Notes under the pieces: model-generated
What the model saw: only the letters and a program-made list of their open reading frames with translations
The model's database searches: none
Told to the model about the DNA's origin: nothing
NCBI RefSeq assembly: GCF_036785885.1
Contig: NC_092323.1
Span: 12,222,501-12,286,500 of the forward strand
Direction: 5' to 3'
DNA length: 64,000 nt
From: Coffea arabica
Taxonomy: Eukaryota; Streptophyta; Magnoliopsida; Gentianales; Rubiaceae
Position numbers and translations under genes: made by a program
Part shown: positions 23,102 to 38,341 of the stretch, in pieces
Position numbering within the stretch: position 1 is the first letter of the stretch
How the letters are laid out: each line of letters starts with the position of its first letter

Positions 23102-23218
23102 TTTCATACTTTCAGAAACAGTTGGCTTGAGTTGATACAAGCGCATTCCAGCTATAATCTGATGCAGTATTTAAGTGATTTGCTTTCCTGTACGATAAAA
23201 AATTGTCCCAAACTTTTG

Positions 23219-23435
23219 CCTTGTTTGGAATCCAAGTTTTTTGCCAAATTTGTCTGCTACAAGTTTTTTAAAAATTTTAGCTACAGTAACCTCAAAAAAT
23301 TTCTTAAAGTTTTTAAACTATACACTTCAAGATATTCAAAAATCTACACATTTCAAAATTTTTTTAAAAAACTTCTACAATAAGTTACAGTAAAGTTTTA
23401 GACAAACTTCTAAAAAACTCATCTTCCAAACAGGG
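23219..23435. mobile_element. 217-bp MITE-like foldback element
   Basis: Ends CCTTGTTTGGAA and TTCCAAACAGGG are near-perfect inverted repeats. The similarity continues inward (AGTTTTTT, then TTTGTCT, then ACAGTAA on both arms). The TTTGGAA ends and ACAGTAAA-type subterminal blocks resemble common plant MITEs. I did not find a convincing target duplication, so the exact ends are uncertain. Confidence 0.5.
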
Positions 23436-23865
23436 TCTTTAGGCCTTTCCAAGACCACATAATAGCGGATGAGACTGGATTATAGTTTTTTTTACCAAAA
23501 AAAACTTTAGCATTTTCCATTAGAGAAAATGACATGTTTCATCCCTCACATTTCGTAAAAATATTCTTTTTATACCTCACATTTAAAATGAAATAAATTG
23601 GTCCTTCACATTTAAAAATTTAAGCTTTTACATCCTAGAAATAAACTCTCAGTTGTGAATTAAACTATCTAACAACCCGGTTACAAATTTTGAGGATAGA
23701 ATTGATAGATCACTTACAAAAACATATTTTCAACAAATAAATTAAAATAATTAAAAAATCTTAATTAAAACCCATTTGTTTCTTCAAAAGAACGAAATAG
23801 TGTTAAAGCTCTCAAGCACGAAGAACAAATGAGTCAAAATCCGTAGCTTGGCCATATACATATCA

Positions 23866-23954
23866 TGCATCTGGATATGATTCCATGAAAGCATCACCTC
23901 CTTCTTCGTTATGGTCAGAAGGCTCTGCGGTATCTCTGTCACCCTCAGCATCAT
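23866..23954 (-). pseudogene. Inverted fragment of the ecdysoneless-like gene (exon 3)
   Basis: On the minus strand GCATGCAG is followed by 89 nt that match the start of exon 3 of the ecdysoneless-like gene (28562-28650) at about 76 of 89 positions by eye, without gaps. Both encode an acidic peptide ending in GGDAFMESY. The copied piece includes the splice acceptor, so it came from genomic DNA and not from mRNA. It has no downstream exon and ends in sequence unlike the gene. It lies 4.6 kb from its source in the opposite orientation. Confidence 0.75.
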
Positions 23955-24251
23955 CTGCATGCCAAACGCTCAAATCATTGCATGCAGAAGTGAAGACACA
24001 AGGGCAAGAATAGTTTTGCCAAATTTCGGAAATTGATACTCCAAATTGTGAACTTAGGCGAAACTTCTTGAGTGAATCTTGAATTCTAGGGTCTTTTAAC
24101 ATTTTGATGAAATAAGACTTTTGCAAGATAAAAGAAACCATAATCGCTACGGCATATGCCATTATAGACCAATACACGTAGCAATATATCATGGAAAATG
24201 AAATGGTTTAACTTTGTCATTTATTGTAACATTAATACTTTATTCTCGCAT

Positions 24252-25285
24252 AATTAGAATTTTCCATATGCCTTAGCACGGTCTTTTTTTTATTTATTGT
24301 GAATTTATACAAATATGAATAATTTAAATACAAAAATTAACAACAATCCTATATGCTCATTCAAATTAATTTTGAAAAATTAATGTATTCTAAATATTCA
24401 ATTATTCACTAATTTCTAAAAATTTGATTGCATACTCTCACTATAATATTATAGTATACATCAAATAATATACCCATATCAAAAACTTAGCAGATATTCT
24501 TTTTTTTTAAACATTGTTTAGATAATTTAAATTTTTATAATGACCATAAATCAAGAACTATATATTCATATTTAATTAAGTAGAAAAGATTCAGCAATTC
24601 ATTTTTCTTCATCAATAAATATTTAGTTTTCAACAATATTGGTAAATCTATCGATTTAACAATTAATTCTCTTTTTTACACTAAATTAATTCAAAATTAA
24701 AGGAAGAAATGATGAACAATTTGACTACTAATCAACGATATGGTGGTTAAAAAAAATAATTTATGGGTATGTAAAATTTCAATAATTGTGATTTGAAAAA
24801 TATTTTACTATAGTTCTATACAATAATTGGATAGAAATCATATATCATTAAGATAACATTAGTTATTTTTTAAACTTATGTTAAAATAAGAGATAATTTA
24901 TTCATATAATATAATCCAGTTAGGATTCAATATGGACAAAATCCAAATGACCTATAACCCGTTAATTCTCTTTAATTAAGCATGTCATGTAGGAGTGAGA
25001 AATAATTCTGATTAAAATAACTACTTTCATATATATACTAGAATTTTGCTCGTTGTTTTGCACGATTTTTTTAATTTATTGTGAATTTATACAAATATAA
25101 ATAATTTAAATAAAAAAATTAACAACAGCCTTACATGTTTATCTATTAACTTTAAAAAACTAATGTATTCTAAATGTTCAATTATTTACTAATTTTTAAA
25201 GATTTGTTTACATACTTTTATTATAATATGATAATATATATATAAAAAAATGCACCCCATATCAAAAACTTGGTATATATTATTT
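24252..25285. repeat. Pair of about 245-bp direct repeats
   Basis: The blocks at about 24252-24500 and 25037-25285 align along their length. Both contain AGAATTTT, TTATTGTGAATTTATACAAA, AATTAACAAC, TAATGTATTCTAAAT, TTCAATTATT and CCATATCAAAAACTT. About 785 bp separates their starts. They could be remnants of LTRs or a segmental duplication. No retroelement gene lies between them. Confidence 0.6.
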
Positions 25286-25377
25286 GAAAAGTTGAGTTGA
25301 ATTGAGTTTTGAGAGTAGGTTTGAGAGAAAATATCATAGTTTGAGTTGTCATGAACAAAAGGTTACGAGTTACGACT

Positions 25378-25472
25378 GATATTTGTTATTGTTGAGTTTT
25401 GGATCAATAAATAGTTTAGTATTTGTTATGTTATTGTTGAATTTTAGGTTAATAAATAGTTTTAGTATTTGT
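25378..25472. repeat. Tandem duplication upstream of the ecdysoneless-like gene
   Basis: Two copies of TATTTGTTATTGTTGA followed by TTTTGGATCAATAAATAG (second copy TTTTAGGTTAATAAATAG), ending TTTAGTATTTG. The unit is about 48 bp. It is some 230 bp before the start codon, in the probable promoter. Confidence 0.75.
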
Positions 25473-25705
25473 TTGTGTATTTATTTTCTTTTCCCACGTA
25501 TTTTTTATACGTGTCAAGATTCCTTCCGCTGTGCGCCCGAAAAAAAAGGATAGAATTTCTATATCATTCCACGCAATTAAACGCCGCCGTTTGCACCCGG
25601 AAAAATGGTTTTGTCTCCCGCGTCATCGAGCTGAAATCCACAGGTTCATCATTCCCGAACTCTCTACCAGCAACTATACAAAACCTCCTCCGGTCACCAG
25701 CAGCT

Positions 25706-29263
<3,558 letters not shown>

Positions 29264-30024
29264 ATAGGGTGTTCACCCTTACTTTTATCGTACCCTAGTA
29301 ACTGGCCTTCATACTGGAAAATTTTGAAAATTGTTGATCGAGAGAGACTCAGTAGTCGTCCTTACATATATAACATGCCATAACTAATCACTTGTGTTGT
29401 TCACGGTAGCAGTTTATAGTTGTTGATTACAATCCTTTGTTTTCCATCTCAGTGAACTAAAGGAGGCCAAAAAACCTAGAGATTCTTTTTGTTTTTTTTT
29501 TTTGGGGGGTTGAGGTAGAGAATGGTTGTATGAGGTTGCTATGAAGGATCTTAATACTAAATTTTGGTGGGATAATTGAACTGGCCTCGAACCTATTCTT
29601 AAGATTAATTGAGGGCCTTTCTAATATGGGTGAAGAAGACATGCTTGTTAAAGATGGTTTTGGACTGAACCAGGCCTGGGATTTACAGGGTGAATCCTTT
29701 ACCCTACCCTTGAGTGTTGTGCGGAGGAATTAAAGCTATTCCTAGGCAAATGCCTTCACTCAAATGATATCCTGATGATGTTATCTCTCAGTTGCTTCTA
29801 CTCTGTTATTTTTGCACAAAAGAAGCTTGTAGTTTTGCTGCGAATGCCTCCTACTGCAGCATTCCTAAACCTGATTTAAAGTGGGATAAAAATTGAACAT
29901 TTCATCAAAAGTTTGGCATTTCCTGTGTCTTTGTAGTTAGGATGGATTATCTAAAGCTTTGTCGTGCGATAAAAATCCAAACAACACAACTAGAGCGATT
30001 TGAAGGATGTCAAATCCTTTATCA
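29264..30024. other. Intergenic, downstream of the ecdysoneless-like gene
   Basis: No coding potential recognised. It probably contains the 3'UTR of the upstream gene. A pyrimidine- or purine-biased run near 29488-29520 is the only notable feature. Confidence 0.45.
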
Positions 30025-30033
30025 AATTTTTCA

Positions 30034-30350
30034 GGGTTAATTCCACTTTGTCCCCCCAAACTTTGGACGATTGCCCACTTCAGTCCCTAAACTTCAAAAT
30101 GGGACACTTAAGTCCCTAAACTTATAAATACCTTCCACTTAAGTCCCTAAACTTATAAAATGGAACACTTAAATCCCTAAACCCTTATAAAATGGGACAC
30201 TTCGACCACCAACGGCATTCAGGATTTGTTAACAATTTTCCTTAAGTGGGAGGTATTTATAAGTTTAGGGACTTAAGTGTCCTATTTTGAAGTTTAGGGA
30301 CTGAAGTGGGTAATCGTCCAAAGTTTGGGGGGACAAAGTGGTATTAACCC
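30034..30350. mobile_element. 317-bp Mutator-like MITE, copy 1
   Basis: Terminal inverted repeats begin GGGTTAATTCCACTTTGTCC and end with the near-exact complement; the arms run inward for over 100 bp with AAACTTTGGACGAT on the left. The target duplication is a perfect 9 bp, AATTTTTCA, at 30025-30033 and 30351-30359. The centre carries AAAATGGGACACTT and CACCAACGGCATTCAGGA. Nine-base duplications place it with Mutator-like elements. A second copy of identical length is at 43767-44083. Confidence 0.9.
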
Positions 30351-30359
30351 AATTTTTCA

Positions 30360-31331
30360 ATCCAAACGAAACCTAAGTTTAAAGTTTCTCTTTTCACTAC
30401 TACTCCTGAGTTTCAGAGCATCCCTTTAAAATAAATGAAAAGAAAGCTATACATACTTTTGATTTCCTCAATTTAGTGACAAATTGTGCACTTTTACTAA
30501 TATTTTGTACTTTTCAGGTGCATTTCAAAATTCTTATTTTACAGGTGTAAATTCTCAAAATTAAACTATTGTGATTTCGTAAACAATCTAAATGCCAATT
30601 CCTGTGTAAAAATTTTTACCTTACCCAGATTCTAATTATTTACTAATAATATACTCATACAACAGGATGAGACTTTTGTAAGTATCTTTGTATCTTATCC
30701 TTTGTCAATTAAAACAATAGATTGATTTGCACTATCAGATACTAGGAAGCCTAATAAGACATTGCATATTCCCAAAAATCAGGACAAAGAAAATTTCCAT
30801 ATTGTGGATCTAAAATATAAATCTGCCGACAACCCCCAAACTTTACTCTGCCCAGCAGATTTATATTTACTGTAATAAATTCATTCAGTTTTCTTATTAA
30901 AAAAAGAATAAATTTGCCTACAATATTCAACCAACTTTATAGATCCATTTGCTAGGTTTTCTCATATAAAAAGCCCCATCAAATCAAGTGCTGTTGTCCA
31001 TGCTTAGTACCAATTACTTGGAGGAAAAAAAAAGGAAAGAAAGAAAGTCTCCTTTGTTGTTAAATGTTGTTGAAAAAAATACAAATTGAGAACAAGTGCT
31101 ATTCCAGATAATAATCCTAACAAAGGAAAACATTTGATAAAAAGGAAAACGTTATATATATATATTTCTATTTTTGTTAATCATATTTCCACCATCATTT
31201 TAATTATATAGTCTTTATTTATTAAATTATATGATAAAATAAATGGTGAGAGTATATATAACAAAAACTATAGTACAAATAACATTTCCCAAAAAAAATT
31301 GTCTGTGAACCTCACCTTTCTCCAATTCCAA
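30360..31331. other. AT-rich intergenic stretch
   Basis: Poly(A) and poly(T) tracts and a short (AT)n near 31155. No gene or clear transposon end seen. Confidence 0.4.
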
Positions 31332-31349
31332 GTGGAAAACAAGAATAAA

Positions 31350-31599
31350 AACCACCAGCCATTGGACTGATGGTCGCCACCACCGAAACATTAAAGTTTA
31401 ATGGGGTGGGAGGCAATCACTTGTCACATTAAAAGTAGATTTGCTTAAAAAATTCAGGCAGGTGCGTAGTGTACTCGTTTGGTCCGGTGGTGGTTCAATC
31501 CCCTTCAAATTATCCCTGGACTTCTTTAAGTCCGCCTCTTCCTTCGAGTGTAGGATATATTAGATTATATAACAGTTATCGTTTTTGGAAAAAAAAAAA
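31350..31599 (+). mobile_element. SINE, copy 1 (internally deleted)
   Basis: Starts AACCACCAGCC and ends in an A tract. It is flanked by an 18-bp target duplication with one mismatch: GTGGAAAACAAGAATAAA (31332-31349) and GTGAAAAACAAGAATAAA (31600-31617). It aligns with the SINE at 52134 (shared GTACTCGTTTGGT and CGGTGGTGGTTCA). About 30 bp around the B box present in the other copy are missing here, so its internal promoter is probably dead. Confidence 0.8.
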
Positions 31600-32024
31600 G
31601 TGAAAAACAAGAATAAATAAAATTCAAGATAGAAAATGAAGAAAAAGAAAAATATTAAGAAGAATGGGACCAAAAAAAAAACATACCTTATATAGCGAGT
31701 GGTTGCAGGAAATAGGTTCTTTGGACTCTTAGGAAGACAACAAAGCTGGACTAGACGTCACTGAAGTCTCGCCTCGCCCTTTTTTGGATTCTTCTCCGCC
31801 AGTATTCCAACCTACAGAATCCTTAACAGGGATATACGTTGTACAGCGTAACTGCTTTTCTCATAAAACAGATACTCGTATTTTTCATTCTTCATTGACT
31901 CGCTGTTTTTTCCCCGTCTCTACACGCAAGTTCATTCTGTTTTTATAGACAACAGAGGTTTGGGTTGGTTCTATTCTAAATCATCAAGAAACAGAAAAAT
32001 AGACCCGATTGAGAAAACAGGAAA

Positions 32025-34294
32025 ATGGAGTCACAAACCATGGATCAATTGAAGAAGGAGCTACCAGTGGAGCAGGAGACCCTTGTGCTTTCTGATGACG
32101 TTAATACTGGTCTTGTCCTTGTTGATATAGTCAATGGCTTCTGCACTGTTGGCGCTGGAAATTTGGTAGTTTTGTGAATATTCTTGAATGCTTTTGCTTT
32201 TTTGGCGCTGGAAATACATGCATGACGCTTTGATGATTTTAATTTTATTTTTTGGTCTGGTTGTTTCTTCTACAATCTGTTGAGTGAGAAATATGACTTT
32301 TATAGATAAGATTATCAGGTCTATTATTTGGTATTGTTAAATTGGAGTTTTTTTTTTCTTTTTTCTTGGGACAAAAGATTGGAAGCGTTTTATGTGCTTG
32401 CAAGAATTTAGTGTCTTGTGGGCTGGAATGTGTTTGAGGGAAAGTGGATGCTTATAGGATGAGGAATTATGGTAAGGAGCAGAAATGGAGGAAAACTGGG
32501 ATGCAACTAAACTTTCATCCTTGCACTATATTGTTGGGCTACAGCTAATTTCACTAGCCATGCTTTTCCACAGGCTCCAGTTGCACCTGATAAACAAATT
32601 TCTGGGATGGTTGATGAGTCAGTTAGGCTTGCTAAAATGTTCTGTGAAAAGAAATGGCCTATATATGCTTTACTTGATTCTCATCATCCCGATATCCCTG
32701 AGCATCCTTACCCTCCTCATTGCATTGCAGGGAGTGATGAATCCAAACTGGTTCCTGGTACTTCATATCCCAACTTTTGAATTAAAACCCAAGTGGTTAA
32801 ATCGTTCTCTCTCCTCTTATGTTGCTTTTTGTTATGATTTGAAGCTCTACAGTGGTTAGAAGATGAACCTAATGTGACATTAAGGTGCAAGGATTGCCTT
32901 GATGGCTTTCTTGGTTCAATTGATAAAGATGGTTCAAATGTCTTTGTGGATTGGGTGAAAACCAACCAGATCAAAGTTGTAAGTATTTTCTTGTCTCTCG
33001 TTAATTGTTTAAAATAGTTAATTTTTACTGGTGGACTGGGAAAACAGTTTACTTGTACTAACTAGTTATGGAATGCCTTCTGGGTTCTATTTTTCTTTTC
33101 CCAAGATTTTGGTTGTAGGGATATGCACAGACATATGTGTGCTTGATTTTGTTTGCTCTGCACTTTCTGCGAGAACTCGAAGAATCCTTACCCCATTGGA
33201 AGATGTTATTGTATATTCCCCTGCCTGTGCTACTTTTGACCTTCCACTCCATGTTGCCCAAAACATCAAAGGTGCTTTAGCTCATCCTCAGGTAATCTGA
33301 GTTATTCAGGTTGCATTTGCTTTTTGACCACTAGTTTTAACATTCCTATCCTCTTGAGCTACTTTTTGGGGGTGGGGTCGTTTGTGGAGCTGTTTTGTTA
33401 AAATTCCTAAATGAAATAGGATTGCATACAATGAAGATCTTACATTCTGTTATGGGTTTTACCTCTATGAAACTGGCTTTGATATCCTAGACGAAGACAA
33501 ACTTTCTTTTTATGATTTATGAGTCTCTCTCACTCTTCTGGTGGTTTAAATCCCCTCACCGGCCTTGCTGTTTGTTGTAATGTGTGCTTTTTAATTGCTA
33601 AACAGTAGCAGTAGGAATCCTTCTTGGAGCAGAACTCTGCAATGCTTACCAACATGGTCATCCCCCCATTGGCGTTGCAATAAAAGAGACAGGAAAAGTT
33701 CCACTCTGTTTCTTGCCAATTTACTGCATAACTGAAGTGTTCCGATTATATTTCTTGGAGTATGGATCTAAATTGGCTAGACCTGAGATTTAATTTCTTT
33801 AGTGTTGTCTAATGAAACAGGTAGGATACTACTGTATATATTTAGTTGTTTGAAGAGTTCTAAATGCTGGATCCTGTTCTTTGTATATAATTCAATTTCA
33901 AATCTTGAATGCTTCAAGTTTGTATTCGTTCATAACTCTGTCCCCTGACCTTACACCAATCCAGCTACAATTATTGTGCATGTGCCTCCCCAAACAAGCG
34001 CCCTTACCTCATCATTTCCTAGGAAATAAGATCTTTTTGATGGTTTGTTTGTTCCGGTGCTGAATTGCTACTCCATTGCCTACCTCTAATATGCAGCAAA
34101 CATTAAATTGCTCGGCTGTTCTGAACCTTCAAATATGCTGTTGTCTTTTCTGTACGAAGAATTCTTTCGTCTTCTTATATTTTTCTATTATCTTTTGGCA
34201 GGAGCTGATGCATCACGTTGGCCTTTACATGGCTAAAGGAAGGGGAGCCAAGGTAGCATCGGAAGTTTTGTTTGATATACCAGTAGAGATATGA
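32025..34294 (+). CDS. NIC1: Nicotinamidase (isochorismatase-fold hydrolase)
   Basis: Five exons (32025-32165, 32574-32757, 32845-32978, 33106-33291, 34202-34294) join in frame to 245 residues. The enzyme hydrolyses nicotinamide to nicotinate and ammonia in the plant NAD salvage (pyridine nucleotide) cycle. Visible motifs: GLVLVDIVNGFCTVGAGNL with the catalytic Asp; ALLDSHHPDIPEHPYPPHC with the metal-binding D-H-H group; VVGICTDICVLDFV with the nucleophilic Cys; and the C-terminal ELMHHVGLYMAKGRGAKV. Length and order match Arabidopsis NIC1. A second ATG in frame five codons downstream could also serve as start. It converges with the NET2-type gene, with 482 bp between the stop codons. Homology is to the nicotinamidase branch and not to bacterial isochorismatases, judged from the motifs. 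Confidence 0.93.
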
Positions 34295-34776
34295 TCTATC
34301 TCATGGAGGATCCTGTGTATTGTCAATGTGATAAAGGCTTCTAGTGCGTCTAGCTGTTTATCTTTGGGTTGAAAAACAGAAATGACCTGCAAATGTTAGA
34401 GGTCTAGTGCTATGACTGATCACTGTACATTGAAGTTCGTAGTTCTATATTAAAGATCTTTGATTAGATTTCATGGTATTGTTATTACCACTAAACACGA
34501 ATAAGGTTGTGGATTTCTTGTACTCGTTACTGATTAGAAGTTTAAATCCAAAAACGACACAAAAAGGTGCAACTGGTCAAAAATCCCATTTCACACATGC
34601 AAACTTACAGGGCATAACCTTACAAGACGTAACAGTCCAACAATATTTTCTGACTGGAAGAGGGAAAAAAAAAGTTTTATCTACCCGCAGATTACTTACA
34701 GTAATAATCTCCAGGATGAGAAAAGGGAAAAAAAAAAAAAAAAGAATCCAGAAAAGACAATAACTACTACAAAGAT

Positions 34777-37700
34777 CTACAGAGGTAGCCCAGCTCTGAG
34801 GGTCTGATACTTCCTATTAAATGAAAAGATGGAATGCTTCTGCTTCTTTAGTTTAGTTCCAAAGATAAATGATCTTAATGGAATTTTTGATCGACTAGCT
34901 GTATGGGTTAATTGTGGTTGATTATTCACAGTAAGCTCAAACTCTTCGTCCAACATCCTAAGGGTCTTATCAATTTCCGTTTGCAGTTTACTTACATGAT
35001 CCGCGCCTGCTTGCAACTCCGCGCTTACCATGTTGTTTTCTTGTTTCATGTTCAAAATCTCCCCTTGGAATTTGGCAGCTTGATGGCTGGAGAATCTAAT
35101 TTCTTCGTCTTCGACACCTTCCTTTAAAGCAGTTGTGATCCTCTCCTGGATGCTGCATAATGATGAAAATCTCCGTTCAAGTTCAGCCTTAAGCACTACA
35201 CTTCGCTCTAACCACACGGTTAATTCTGCCCGGATTTCTTTCAGGTGCTTGTATATTGGTCGGACTTCAGATTTCAGGTCACTGGCGCTCTCCTCTTGCT
35301 TCTTTTTTTCCTTTAGAATTGATATTTCTTGCTCCAAATCTTGGACTGTGGTTCTGAATTTCTGCACCTGATGAAATGTAGTGCTAAATCTTAGCCAGAA
35401 ATCCAAGTTCTCATCCAATATTGCATCAATCTCCATCCTGAGTTTTTCTTCAACCTGTGACATGACCATAGGCTGTTCCATTAGGATTGACTTTATAGCT
35501 TCATCTTCATTGTCTACCAGAGGAACATCTGATGCTAAATCCTCAGTACTTCCTGCTTCAGGTTTGAGGATTCGATCATCTTCCTTCACATCCCTACCTT
35601 CACCTTGTTGAGCATCCAACCTCTTTCGCAAGCATCGAATTTCTTCATCCCTCTTTGCAACTGTAACCCTCAATCCTCTTATCTGCAATGCCAGTTCAAA
35701 TTGATGATTCCTGGCTTTTTCCATGTCAGTCAGTTTCTTCTTGGTGTCCTTATAGTTCCTGAGAATTGTTGTATATTCTGCCAGTAGAATCTTCTCTTTA
35801 TCCTCCATTCCGCTCAGCAGCATTTGTTGCCAGTTGAAGTCATCTTTTTTCTCTGTCTCTACTTTTGATCCAGCTGAGGAAAGATCTCCTTTTTTGGCTG
35901 CATTGTTCTCATCAACTCTTATCTTTGCTATTGGATTCTGAAATGTCACGGTCTTCTTAGCAGCCTTATGACCTTCTTGCCCTTGGTCATTCACAGATTC
36001 TCCAGAATCCTGTTCTTTGATGTCCTTTATGTCTTCACTGTTTGATGTTCTGCATTCTGCATCATCAACAGCATTAGCTGGATCACTTCTCTCTGTTGTA
36101 ATGGTGGTAATCTCTATTTCTTCATCTGGTTTCACACTGTTTAGCTTCTCCGACAGATGACCAAGACTAGATCTTGCCTCAGCAAAGTTTGTCTGAAGGT
36201 GGTTATTTTGCTTCTCAACATTTTGGTTAAGATCTTGGATACCATGCAACTTGTCCTCTATTTTCTTCACCCGGGTATTCAAATTCTGTGTGTCATGAAT
36301 CAGGTTGGCTTTGTCTTCCTCTAATACCCGGATTTGTGAATGAAGCTCATCTGCTTCTGTTTTCATCCTGTCTATAAGAACAGTCTGAGATGACACTGCA
36401 GTTTCTAGGTTGATCACCTTGTTAACAAGGTCATCAATCTTCTCTGCTAGTTGTGAAACCGTCAGAGAGCCCAAAGAGCCCACCTCAATTCCTTTCACCT
36501 GTATTTCTTTGATTGCACCACCAACCTCTTGATTCGACCTTTCTGCCTTATCTCCAGCTGTTGCAGATTTATCTTCTTTTTCATTCGCCTTTTCCTCTTC
36601 ATCAATAGTTTGGTCGTGAAGAAACTCCCGCCTGATGGACTTGAGTTTCTTACGAGCATCTTCAATCTTTTTGTATTCCTCTCTTGCCTCTTGGTTAAAC
36701 TTCTCTTGCTTCTCCTGCAACTGAACCAAGGTTTCTTGACATGATTTGAGAGCTGCTTCAGCCATTAATGTCCGAGCCTCATTATCTTCAATGACCTTGT
36801 CTACACCAAATTCATCTTGCAAGCTGCAGACTCTTTGTTGTTTTTCCATGATCTGATTTTCAATTCCCCAATACTTTGAAAGGCCACTTTGATAGGAGCT
36901 CTTCACAAACTCTTTAACAGTTTGCAATCCCAAAATATCTTTCTGAAGCTTATCAATCTCAGCAAAAGCTTCACTTTTGGTCAAACCAGATTTAGCATCT
37001 GTCCTCTTAGCCTCATCTGCCATTGACAACTTCTTGGCTTTTAAATTTTTTGAGGCATTAATGAGACCCTTCCAATCTCTTATAGGAGCCTTTGGAACCT
37101 TAGGAACTGTTGGAGCATTTGCATTTAGAACTTGTGGAAAACCTTTTGGTAGTTTAGGAGAAGAAAAATCATCCTCATCATCCATTGCTAGTTGAATCTG
37201 ATCTGGAAAGAGTGTGGCAAGGGTATTGTTGGCATTCTGCAGCTCTGTTGACAAGTGATCATAGCGTTCGGCTAAGGCTCTGAAAGCTCGATAAGATTCC
37301 TCCACAAAAGTTATCAGTTCTGGCCTCTTTTTGTAATACATTTCTGCCCTTTTGGCAAACGAATCTCCATCTTCTTCAATGAGCTTTAGGATGTATTGTA
37401 CCTTCTCTTCCATATCTGCGAAGCCATCAAGAGTTAGTAAGTAGCATAGCATCCAAATAATTACCACTCAAAACTCGTACATGCGCAAGGGAATGTATCA
37501 TTTTACTAATACATGACAATGATTGAGTTGTCTTTCATCCCTTTTGATCACTTCTTATCAAGTTATCTCCCTGTCGTTCTGAGATATCTAGCCATTTGAT
37601 GATATCTTTTTGGCTGAGCTAATTGCATGGTGTTGGGAAAGACAAAGATTGGAAGAAATTTCATATCTGACTTGGGGCATATCGCTTTATTATCTCCTAC

Positions 37701-38341
37701 TATCGATTATATTCTACAGAGTATAATAGCAATGAGGAGTGTATAATTGTTGCAGTGTAAATATCCTTTATCACGCCCTATTGTGCATGCCTTTAGGATC
37801 GAAATAATGGGATGTTCCTGAAATAAGTTGTTTACGTTTTAATGCAGATCCATATGTATAATTGTCTCAAAATCATCACAACATATTATCGTCATTGTAG
37901 ACACAAATAAATATGTACGTTCGATCTAGCTCAAGCTACAATGCAGGTTGCCGGTTGCCTGCAATTCAGCTAGACAATGGATAGATAGACATCAATGCTG
38001 ACCTGATGGCCTCTCAATCAACAGATTAAAGTTTGCTAAAACCTTACAAAATCATCGTCACATTGGTATGAGGACTCCACTAACATTTAGAAAGAATGCA
38101 GATATTTGTAAAGGATCAGAATAAGTTTTTAGGGTCCAAGAAAGATTATAATCATTTCATTACAATGACAAAAACTCAAACGTCAAAGATCATCATAACA
38201 TATAGGAATTAGTTTTCAGAAGATTAAAACATGAATCAAAATGTTACCTTGAAGATTTTGCTCAAGCCATTTGGATTGTTTTGTCCTAATGTGGCTTGCC
38301 ACCCACCATGAATATGCATTACTTGCAGCTCTCTGCAACAT
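34777..38341 (-). CDS. NET2-type NAB-domain actin-binding protein
   Basis: Two exons (38248-38341 and 34777-37415) separated by an 832-bp intron give 910 residues. The N-terminal NAB (KIP1-like) domain covers about residues 10-95: YSWWVASHIRTKQSKWL is in the first exon, and EKVQYILKLIEEDGDSFAKR and RPELITFVEESYRAFRALAE are in the second. NAB domains bind F-actin. The rest is long charged coiled coil broken by acidic and Ser-rich linkers, with the basic patch KKTVTFQNPIAKIR near the middle that family members share. The N-terminus MLQRAASNAYSWWV and the single intron inside the NAB domain fit the NET2 subgroup, which in Arabidopsis is pollen-expressed and marks actin at the plasma membrane. 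The exact orthologue is not assigned. Confidence 0.88.

Noticed and set aside
24252-25285. Full LTR retrotransposon
   Set aside because: The repeats are diverged and no primer-binding site or coding domain was seen between them.
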